The notes beneath the pieces are model-generated. The model was not told the DNA's origin. It did not search any database and saw only the letters and a program-made list of their open reading frames with translations. From Bryopsis sp. KO-2023 (Eukaryota; Chlorophyta; Ulvophyceae; Bryopsidales; Bryopsidaceae): a stretch of DNA of 64,000 bases. Position numbers and translations under genes: made by a program. How positions within the stretch are numbered: the first letter of the stretch is position 1; each line of letters begins with the position of its first letter. The stretch lies in NCBI GenBank assembly GCA_030272585.1, contig BSYQ01000004.1:6572001-6636000 (forward strand), written 5' to 3'. Positions 22,401 through 29,067 of the stretch are shown here, piece by piece.

Positions 22401-25073
22401 GTTTGTTTGTTGAGCATCCTATAATCGATGCAGAAACGAAGAGTCCCGTCTGCTTTTGGCGCGAACAGGACGGGAGCTCCGTATGGGCTGTGTGAAGGCC
22501 TTATCATTCCGTGCTGGAGAAGGTAGTCGAGCTGTTTTCGAAGTTCTTTGAGTTCAGCCGGGCTTAACCGGTAGATCGGTCTTGAGACCGGTTGCGCCCC
22601 TTCCTGTTCGTTTATTTCGAAGTCGAACTTTCTGTGAGGTGGAAGCTTCGTCGGTAAATCGTTCGGGAACCGATCTGCATGACGACGAAGCACTGCCTTG
22701 AGTTTCTCCAGTTCCTTGGGCAGTTTGTCAATCATCCCTTCCAGTTTGGAATCCACTTCCACACTTCCATGTTTGGGCACTCCCATTGGATTTTCCTTTA
22801 TTCGACTTGCCTTAGCTTGGTTAGGAGTCTCAATGTTCGTGATAGAATTGGCTTGAGTTCCACTTGGTCCATCAATTCCTTTCCCCAGTTTATTTGTTAA
22901 TCCAATGTGGTCTGTGTTCGATTCCTTCCTCTGATTCACTTTCTCAGTTCCCCTCGATTTCCCGATTCCTGTGTTCAGTTCCGTTTCCAGTTCTGTAGCT
23001 TCCTTTTTGTGAGTTGCAGTTCCTTTCGACTTGTCTTGTCTTTCAGCAATCGACTTCTCATTCAGCAGTTCAGCCATTCTCAATTCTCCTCCAGTTCTTA
23101 TGCCTCCACATTCCTCCGAATTTCTCCACTCCATGAAATCCTCCGAATCATCATTATCTCCGACATCATGAATCCACAGCGAGAACACCTCATCGCGACC
23201 TCTGCGCATGATCTTCGACATTTGTTTCGCCGAAATCAGATTCAAATTCCGCGCACTGTGGCCACCTCCAGCATCATCGCCGTAGTACCCCTGTAACTCC
23301 AAATCCCTTTTTCCAGGACGACAGATTTTTAGCTTGTGTGATACCCAGTCGATCTTAGGGTTCACATCTGATAACCAACTCTTTCCAAAAATGACATCAT
23401 GTACCAATTCAGCCAAAACCAAAAATTTTCTTCGCACTCTGTATGGTCCAAAACGAATTGTCGTCGTGCATGATCCAACGACATTCGCGACTGAATCATC
23501 GGCCAATGTCACAGGTCGATGCTTTTCGAATGCATCGATGTTTAATCCCAACCGTTTTACCAACCGTTCTGAAATGAATTCCGTCGACGCTCCACTATCG
23601 ATCAGAACTCGCACTGCTGCATGGCCCAGCGAGCCGTGTAATTTCAGCAGGGATGTCTTGGATCCCACTCCGGTCACCCTTAGATCCACCGCTGTCGGCT
23701 CCTTTCCGTCACACGATGCTCCTGCGCTCTGCGATGCTTCATCCTCGCCATCGCTTCCCTTGAAATCCTTCCCTGGATCTCTCGAAATCCCTTCCGATTC
23801 CGACTGATGATCACCAGCCTGATGCACGCCAACTGGCTCCTGAGGCATCGTGGCGCATGGACTCGCCTTCGCCTTGGTCTGCCCCTCAGGTCGATCATCG
23901 AGCGCACCCGCATTCGTGGACGCCGCATCGTCCTCTGCATGCTCGACATGCATTTTCCCTGACCTGACGCCTGTGACGTCCGTCACACCATTGTCACTCT
24001 CCGTTCCAGAGCTCGCGCTTTTGTTTTCTGACAGTTCCGACTGGTGTAACTTCCTCGCCTGGCGTCTACCAGTCCTACGAGAAGCTCGTCCCACCGTCGT
24101 TTGTTGATCTCTGCGTTTCACACTTTTCGCAGCATCTGTCAGACGTCGCGACTCTTTCACGATCTCGCTCAACTGTTCCAGCAACGTTTTCTGTCCTTTA
24201 AGGAGTTCGTTCATGTTCTTTTCAACCGTCCCAACACGGTGTTTCAAACCTCTGCACCGACCATCGCCGTTCGACGATTTCTGGCGGTCGTTGCGTCTGT
24301 TTCGATCGAACTTCTCTTCCTCGTATCGTTTCACTTTATGTCCGAGGTTTCTGTTAGCCATGGTCCCAGTTTGGAAAGTTGAGCGTGACGTCTCTCTGTG
24401 ATTCCTCGTTCCTTATCCGATCGTTCCTCGTTGAGAGGTTAAAGCTCCGAAACCATTGTAGAGGGTCACTTTGTTAACGAGAGGGAGTCAAGTCGTGTGG
24501 GAGGAGTGGTCGGAGTCACAAGCTCTATCGAGCGTCAATGTCTTACACAGGTCAAAATACGGTCCTCGATACAATCCCAATAGTGCCCTTTATCCTAACT
24601 CTATGTCGGACACCGAGAAAGTCAATCACGTGGCTCTAACTAGCCCGATAATCAGTAACCCGACTACAGACAGACAAGTGGAGGAATACAATTCGCGAAC
24701 TTGGGAACTGGAGAGCTCCGGCATCGATGCTCTCTCCCAGAGGGATTGGGACAGAGGCGTTTCGTTCGTTCACCCACCCTGGGGCTTGTTGGAGAAAACT
24801 ATCGACTTCTTGAGCAATCTACCGCGCGTGCGTGCCCTGTTAGTACTCCCGTGGTGGCCAGGAGCAGTGTGGTGTCGCCAAGTGATGAGCTTAGCCCAAG
24901 GAGGCATTTGGCTCCCGGAGCGATCGGGGACATTTTTACCTCATCCGGGGACGTGCAATCAGACCCCATACCCCCCTTGGCGTTCGGTGGTGTGGATTAT
25001 CAACAAACCGAAGCAGGTTTGGTTGTGGAAGGACAAGGTAATTCCCTTCGCCAAATTGTCCTCGCAGTGTTAA
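16452..25073 (+). CDS. Reverse transcriptase/RNase H ORF of the YR retroelement, interrupted by the gypsy insertion
   Basis: Host-element coding parts are 16452-18124 and 24674-25073. The insert plus one target copy is 6549 bases, a multiple of three, so the frame is the same on both sides. RT motifs: RLIMDLRPINQWI, MIQWDLKHAYFHVPI, LPFGLCISPFVWT and the catalytic YLDD at about residue 231. RNase H: WTLETDASLTGWGASL, LEHWEPRLGKCLVSVVTDS and QADALSR. After the insertion the frame continues with residues typical of DIRS RT C-termini (GIDALSQRDWDRG, FVHPPWGLLE, LVLPWWPGAVW). As it stands, translation would run into the LTR and stop at 18251, so this copy's RT ORF is broken. Confidence 0.88.
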
Positions 25074-26164
25074 ATGAGGAGTTCGGACAGCAACAGTATG
25101 ATTGGGAGCAGTTGCTAGAAGTGGATATACAATGGCCGTCCGAGATCGTGGCTTTACAGTTGCATGTGGTGCCCGATTTGATTCGCAAAGTTATTGCATC
25201 AAACGCGCCGTCTGGACGGGATTCTATTTTTGCAAAGTTTAGAAAATTTTGGCACTTTATGCAGACTGTCAAAGAGAAACCCCCGTTTCCCGTATTAACC
25301 CCGGAAATTTACGAATATTTGACTTTTCTGAAAGAGGAGGGAAGAGTGGGTCCTGTGTCCGCGAGACAGTATCTTTCGGCGATCCAATCCATGCATTCAT
25401 GGACTATGTTGGGGACCTTGAAGCTTTCGGACGAGGTTACCAAGAGGTTTATCGCAGGGTGGGGCAAGGATTTGGCGGAACGATCACCGGAGAAGATTCC
25501 AGTGCAACATTCGCCAGTGCCCTCTAAGGCGATCCAGTTTTGGTTATCGCTGGTTCGAGAACAGGACTTGACCCTTCCCCAAGTCAGAGACCTTTTATTG
25601 ACGGTATTCGATTTCCTTTTCTTTGCTCGTGCGGATACGGCTTTCGCGGTTCGTCTGCAGGATCTGGAACTGGATGTGGGTGAGTGCACGATGCACTTCA
25701 TCGAACGGCGTTATAAATCGCATAATGCCTTTGAGTTGCGACGAACAAGGCTGTTTCCTTGTTCAGGGTGCCCAGAGGTTTTCGGGGCGTTTGAAAAATA
25801 TTTGAAAGCGCGGAAGGAAAACTGGGGACAAGATCAAGTGATGGCGGAGTCTCCTCTCGCTTCAGTATGGCGGTTGCCTGGAGATCCAGTTACATTGGAT
25901 GCGAAATTTGTGGCGAAGTGCTTCTCGAGAGTTATTTGGAGTTTCGGTGAGGCCAGTGGACTTCCTAAAGGGTGTGTGTATGGACACCACTCGCTTCGTC
26001 GCGGCGGGGCATCCGCAATGTATGCAATAGGGATTAGTGAAGGGGACATTAAGTTTTGGGGGGGGTGGTCTGCATCGTCGACGGCCGTGTGGTCGTATAT
26101 CGACAAAGCACAGGTCGCGACGGAGTCCGACTTGTTATTTTTTGCATGGAAAAAACGGAGCTGA
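16475..26164 (+). CDS. Tyrosine recombinase ORF of the YR retroelement, overlapping the RT ORF and interrupted by the gypsy insertion
   Basis: The recombinase part is 24674-26164. Motifs: FLFFARADTAF (first Arg box), YGHHSLRRGGAS (H-x-x-R) and GGWSASSTAVWSYID, which supplies the catalytic Tyr near base 26097. N-terminal helices resemble the core-binding domain (ARQYLSAIQSMHSW). The same frame is open upstream from 16475 to 18124 on the other side of the gypsy element, inside the RT coding region. Because the insert is a multiple of three, an uninterrupted copy would have one frame of about 1046 codons overlapping nearly the whole RT/RNase H ORF. Whether the N-terminal half is translated is inference; the recombinase domain itself is secure. 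Confidence 0.8.
18120..18124. repeat. Target-site duplication of the gypsy element, left copy
   Basis: GACAG immediately before the TGTAG that opens the left LTR. It is matched by GACAG at 24669-24673. Confidence 0.9.
18125..18336 (-). repeat. Gypsy LTR (3' LTR in element orientation)
   Basis: 212 bp, TG...CA ends with 5-base terminal inverted repeats TGTAG/CTACA. It appears identical to the copy at 24457-24668. Confidence 0.93.
18337..19063 (-). other. Gypsy 3' untranslated region and polypurine tract
   Basis: Non-coding DNA between the end of the polyprotein and the 3' LTR. It holds many short TCAAT/CCAGTC-type degenerate repeats and, next to the LTR, the minus-strand purine-rich tract. 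Confidence 0.7.
19064..24361 (-). CDS. Gypsy polyprotein: protease, reverse transcriptase, RNase H, integrase, chromodomain (1765 aa)
   Basis: One uninterrupted frame of 1765 residues. The N-terminal ~240 residues are charged with a coiled-coil stretch (VEKNMNELLKGQKTLLEQL) and no visible CCHC zinc knuckle. Aspartic protease: LIDSGASTEF near residue 254. RT: YSLPRMDEM, WFTKIDLRSGYWQVRI and the catalytic FLDD near residue 741. RNase H: VVATDASQAGIGGVL. Integrase: an H-H-C-C zinc region (HKGRERT...CRTCPKCQ) near residues 1335-1375, then the D-D-E core (SLDLIVQ, VSDRDSRF, NRVLEETLR). The C-terminal chromodomain (YEVERVLDHKE, YLIRWVGYG, DSWEP) marks a chromovirus, whose integration is often steered to particular chromatin. 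A Ser/Glu-rich spacer separates RNase H and integrase. The ORF looks fully intact. Confidence 0.95.
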   Translation of the reverse strand: MANRNLGHKVKRYEEEKFDRNRRNDRQKSSNGDGRCRGLKHRVGTVEKNMNELLKGQKTLLEQLSEIVKESRRLTDAAKSVKRRDQQTTVGRASRRTGRRQARKLHQSELSENKSASSGTESDNGVTDVTGVRSGKMHVEHAEDDAASTNAGALDDRPEGQTKAKASPCATMPQEPVGVHQAGDHQSESEGISRDPGKDFKGSDGEDEASQSAGASCDGKEPTAVDLRVTGVGSKTSLLKLHGSLGHAAVRVLIDSGASTEFISERLVKRLGLNIDAFEKHRPVTLADDSVANVVGSCTTTIRFGPYRVRRKFLVLAELVHDVIFGKSWLSDVNPKIDWVSHKLKICRPGKRDLELQGYYGDDAGGGHSARNLNLISAKQMSKIMRRGRDEVFSLWIHDVGDNDDSEDFMEWRNSEECGGIRTGGELRMAELLNEKSIAERQDKSKGTATHKKEATELETELNTGIGKSRGTEKVNQRKESNTDHIGLTNKLGKGIDGPSGTQANSITNIETPNQAKASRIKENPMGVPKHGSVEVDSKLEGMIDKLPKELEKLKAVLRRHADRFPNDLPTKLPPHRKFDFEINEQEGAQPVSRPIYRLSPAELKELRKQLDYLLQHGMIRPSHSPYGAPVLFAPKADGTLRFCIDYRMLNKQTLRSKYSLPRMDEMVDQVEGAKWFTKIDLRSGYWQVRIKNEHIHKSAFRTRYGHFEWLVMPFGFADAPAYFMRLMNDTLRPYLDKFVLVFLDDVLIFSKDADSHADHVRLVLEKLEEQGLYAKCSKCEFGKSGVEFLGTWLERDGTYPTAEKVKSIKEWPTPKSVHDVRSFLGLCSFYRRFVRNFSVLAAPLTNLTKKHNGWNWGRLERQAFESLKTAMTTTPVLKHFDDELPVVVATDASQAGIGGVLMQRTEKGLHPICFESHKFTEAEQNYPVHEQELLAIVHCLKKWRTYLEGRHFVLRTDNASLVWLDTQKGLTRRQVRWTQFLAPFDFDTVHIKGTDNVVADALSRCPQPNRSSGLSSGGDEESSAQQKSSGKVIETWRSEWVGRKVAEAENRTLLKANESNDHQGKQAEKGLQNQKTMEQEGGLSSLQTPNREPKPNINQTEQGSLIEKQTGDKLSQTEINKLLETSGAGDCTDVEKPLGLPLEQKNKRNGGGDGRNTPDTSKPEKTGISTEKLNEGPVAALKPPKGEEKSKKEVRINPQATELKCWSSGEESDGIPEKLRPLGQRLVNDADSCRMEANMAQNQTMDGGAPSLNVLTRSQVEQVKIPREKIRTEQGKDGYCINIKELLEKQDANVIKQFKLHEGTLMKKTGQLVIPTSIRHDVLKEAHDSAVAGHKGRERTLDLIKRYFYWRRLDKDVAEYCRTCPKCQKSKAEAKLPAGKLQPLPIPERRWESVSLDLIVQLPETERGHSAIVVFVDRLSKMTHFIPTSTSASAKDLADIFFREVWRHHGMPTSLVSDRDSRFVSAFWRRLMELSGTSLKMSSAFHPQTDGQTERMNRVLEETLRCYVDARRRDWDERLPAAEFAYNNGKHTSTGHTPFYLNSGEHPLVPMALIGGRRVESEIRGVHDILSNMKNDLDLAKQLWKQAQERQRKYADKSRREEEFAVGERVLLTTQNLSFAGSGISPKLGPRFVGPFEVVARVGKVAYKLKLPETWKIHDVFHIVRLRRFKESSDFRRPEPEPPAPVINEEELEYEVERVLDHKETRRGRKVTRRYLIRWVGYGIEHDSWEPWKHLVNASERVAAYHQLVGIQPTKEEAILRGRT
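24457..24668 (-). repeat. Gypsy LTR (5' LTR in element orientation)
   Basis: 212-bp copy matching 18125-18336. The putative tRNA primer site follows within a few bases on the minus strand (24456 downwards). The second GACAG target copy is at 24669-24673. Confidence 0.93.
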
Positions 26165-26253
26165 ATTCTTTTTTATTAAGTAGTTATTAGGGACAGCTGG
26201 GGACCGTTTTTTTCATGGGATTTGATTCCTTACTGCTTACTTGTGAGTTAAGG

Positions 26254-26336
26254 GGCATTTAGTATTAATATGTTTAGCCTTTTGTGAAGAGAACTCCTCC
26301 AGCTTTTCTGGGTGGGATCCTCATGAAGTGGGTTAA
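26254..26336 (+). repeat. Split direct repeat B1
   Basis: 83 bp starting GGCATTTAGTATTAATATG and ending AAGTGGGTTAA, directly joined to A2. It is matched by B2 at 26751-26833. Confidence 0.9.
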
Positions 26337-26516
26337 TGGCTAGTACGGTTAGTACGATAGGTTAAAGAACGTAATGACTCAGGGTGGGACGAAAAGCGAT
26401 CCCTGGAAGGGACAGGTGACGCCAGTTGGGGATCCAGTTGTACTGGATCTTAGAACGATTGGGGGAGTAGTTCGCTTAAAAGCAGGCGGTTTTTATATTA
26501 CAATCGAGGTTTTTCT
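26337..26516 (+). repeat. Split direct repeat A2
   Basis: 180-bp copy of A1 directly following B1. Downstream of it about 234 bp of unique T-rich sequence separates it from B2. Confidence 0.9.
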
Positions 26517-26750
26517 CCCGCCCATTTTTTCCTTTTTCGGGACTCAGTGGAAATTTTTTCCCCCCCTTTTTTGTTCGGTTTATATTGGGTAGTCAGCCTG
26601 GGGGCTTTCTCCCCTGTAGTTTGTGTTTTTGTTTTTTCCAGTCCAATTTTGGAGGAAAATAAGCCTGTCAAATTAATGCTTGTTAATGAGGGTTTGGAAT
26701 GGTTAGGTTTGGGGACAAACAAACAAACAGTTCGAAGTGTAAACCAATAT

Positions 26751-26833
26751 GGCATTTAGTATTAATATGTTTAGCCTTTTGTGAAGAGAACTCCTCCAGC
26801 TTTTCTGGGTGGGATCCTCATGAAGTGGGTTAA
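26751..26833 (+). repeat. Split direct repeat B2 (right end)
   Basis: 83-bp copy of B1; it marks the right end of the element. Flanking AAAGAA is seen on both sides of the element (15458-15463 and just after 26833), a possible short recombination site. Confidence 0.88.
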
Positions 26834-27327
26834 AAAGAATCACATCTTGGCGACCGTTTTGTACAAATCGATCATTTCTTGATGCTGTCAGTCCAGTTGT
26901 CCCCCCTCCATACCAAAAAGAGAAAAAGGAGAAAACAAGCATCACTCCGCCATCAAAAAAAGTGTTTGAAATGTATCTGAAAAAACTGTTCCGCATCATA
27001 CTTTCTTATTCAAGCCGAGTCGAGTGCTCTTCGCCCAGCAATAGGATTGATGGGAGTGACATAGAATGAAATCAGCCTTCCAGTTCAATTTTTTATTTTT
27101 TTTTACGTTTTTTTTGGGGGAAGGGGGGTTCTGATGGAAACACATCAATCTTTGTGCCGATCGACGTATTCTTCCAGAAACTCCTTCAAGGTTGGGAAGT
27201 TCCCGACAATGTAATATTGATTGGCTGGCGTTTATTGTGGCCAAATATGCCACAAAATGCCTCCAAATATCCTCTTTGTCACGAATCCAACCGTTGAATC
27301 TCCAACCGAAAAAACGAAACTCCAGAT

Positions 27328-27543
27328 TCACCCAGATTTTTTTACTCTGCCGGAAACTGTAGCACAGTGATAACCATCAGGACAGTGGTGGTGGCCAGTG
27401 TGTTCACTGTTGGGCTTTTTGCAAAAATTATTTTGGTTGTGAGAAGGGCACACCCCGTCGACACAGATACAGATTCCTCGTGATCGGACGACGATGGGCT
27501 TAGAGTCAAAGTTCGTATCGTTTTGCGTTCCCCTGTCATACAT
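27328..27543 (-). CDS. Candidate exon of a small cysteine-rich protein
   Basis: A minus-strand frame with six closely spaced cysteines: CIC-x4-C-x7-C-x12-C-x4-C, ending near CPDGYHC, which faintly resembles an EGF-like or other disulfide-rich extracellular module. A possible splice acceptor (TATGACAG) precedes it and a donor-like GTAAAA follows it. No signal-peptide exon could be joined, so this may be a fragment or a chance frame. Confidence 0.3.
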   Translation of the reverse strand: MYDRGTQNDTNFDSKPIVVRSRGICICVDGVCPSHNQNNFCKKPNSEHTGHHHCPDGYHCATVSGRVKKSG

Positions 27544-28380
27544 ATATATAAGCTCTTCAAAGCCGCATAGGTGCTCCCATTTGGTGAAACTGTCGTTATG
27601 TTGATAGGAGGAGGAGGGCGGTTAAGGGACCCCGTCCAGGGGGAAGGGAAGGGGGGGGCAGAAACGATTTCTGCGTGCATACTTCAGACACAAATAAGGT
27701 TGTACCTTGCGAATGTTGCCAAGAAAATGACCAAAAAGCGACGATGAAAATGGTGCGTTTTCCAGTGCTTTATTGGTGATTAATAACGATCAACACTGTG
27801 CTGCCACTCTTGGAAAGGGAAAAGATGGCTGAGGTATCAAAAACGATCTTTTAAACTCCAGTATTGTACCTGAAAACTCGTGAATGAAAACAAAGTCTCA
27901 TATGCTGGCAATTCGATGTGAGGGGCTGCGCCGTATGTTTCAGCTGAAATAAGCCAAAGAGAAGGCCTGCCTATGAAATTGGTGGTGGCGATCGCACCTG
28001 CATGTTGTGTGTTGAGATCTCAGTGTGGAAGTCCATACAAGAGAACCTTTTCGACCTAGCAGAAAGTAGTCGACAGGCATCCGATGCATCGAGTCAACCA
28101 CTCATTTCAGTGCTACCAGTGACCTGAGTCGCGGTGTATTTTGTCGATAGAAGAAGAGGCTCAGAAAGTACGTACTCAGCGAGTTGGATGAAACTCCTTC
28201 ATCATTGCATTCGATATTGGTCGGAGTCGCGGAATGCTATCGACACACGCTAGCATTTGGCGAGGAGTCGCGGTCGGTAGTGGGCACAACACCAGCCTAA
28301 CGCAGGTGCTCTCTGATGAAGGTGTTTTCGACGATGTGGTAAGCAAAGAACGCTCACTTTCTGTGCAGCCAGATGGTTTC

Positions 28381-28408
28381 TCATTGTCTTTTGATTAAAA
28401 GACAATGA
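28381..28408. repeat. Perfect inverted repeat (12-bp stem, 4-base loop)
   Basis: TCATTGTCTTTT, then GATT, then AAAAGACAATGA. Lies in gene-free DNA; function unknown. Confidence 0.8.
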
Positions 28409-29067
28409 TAATATGGCCACGCACCGGTTTCCTTTGCTTTTTGTCTCTGTAATTTTTTATTCATGTTTATTTGCAGAAAACACTTTGAAGAGAATGAGCT
28501 GTCTCTCACCTCTTTGAATTTTTAAATGGAGCTCCCAGATCACATGAACTGCCTGTCACTCAAAGTTGTTCCAACTTGGAACTTCCAAGTATATCCTTGA
28601 CAGGTTTGTCTTTTTTTCATAATCAAAGTCACTGCCACCCCATTTCTTCAAATATATATCCACTAAATAATACATTTCCGTCAGCTCATTGAGCCTGAAA
28701 AATAGAGCTGGTGCAAAATGTGTTTTCGCATCTCAATCGAAAGATTTTTTTCTTCTCTGTCCATTTCTGATCTTATTGCAACAGTCTTGGGAAGACAGGA
28801 AATAGTCTTGTCTTTCTTTCCCAAATGTTTGTGTCTGCGTAAAAAGAACCCCTCCCAAACAAAAAAAAAAGCAAAAGGAGAGAACATAATTCAATACTAA
28901 GGTTTGCGTTGAAAGAACATATATTTGAACACAACGAGATAGGACCAGAATAGGCCCCTTGGTTAGAAAAACAAAATAGCATAGAGGTAATAATGTTCAC
29001 TTAGCTACTACTGCACGAAGTCAAGCAACAAAAGAACGGGGCAGCCGAAATGCGACCACTTGTCTCT

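Larger units (their letters stand above)
18125..24668 (-). mobile_element. Intact Ty3/gypsy chromovirus LTR retrotransposon nested in the YR element
   Basis: Two 212-bp direct repeats (18125-18336, 24457-24668) begin TGTAG and end CTACA, flanked by the 5-bp duplication GACAG. One long minus-strand ORF lies between them. Next to the 5' LTR (the right one on this strand) is TGGTTTCGGAGC, resembling a primer site for an initiator-methionine tRNA. Before the 3' LTR is a purine tract (GGTGAGGTGGAGGGGAT). I found no difference between the LTRs by eye, which points to a very recent insertion. Confidence 0.95.
15464..26833 (+). mobile_element. Tyrosine-recombinase retrotransposon (DIRS/PAT type) with split direct repeats, containing a nested gypsy element
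   Basis: The element begins with a 180-bp repeat A1 (15464-15643). It ends with an 83-bp repeat B1 (26254-26336) directly followed by A2 (26337-26516, a copy of A1), then about 234 bp of spacer and B2 (26751-26833, a copy of B1). A1-ORFs-B1-A2-B2 is the split-direct-repeat layout of PAT/Ngaro-type YR retroelements. The ORFs are gag-like, reverse transcriptase/RNase H and tyrosine recombinase. A 6.5-kb gypsy copy (18125-24668) interrupts it. Without the gypsy the element would be about 4.8 kb. Elements of this type integrate by recombinase and normally leave no target duplication. Confidence 0.92.
26834..29067. other. Mostly non-coding; holds one weak Cys-rich exon candidate and a palindrome
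   Basis: Apart from the Cys-rich frame at 27328-27543 and a possible minus-strand terminal exon near 27150-27220 (reading NFPTLKEFLEEYVDRHKD then stop), I see no exon. AT-rich sequence fills 27.7-29.0 kb. Confidence 0.4.

Noticed and set aside
19157-24401. Many plus-strand frames across the gypsy element
   Set aside because: They are antisense to the 1765-codon polyprotein and have no domain of their own.
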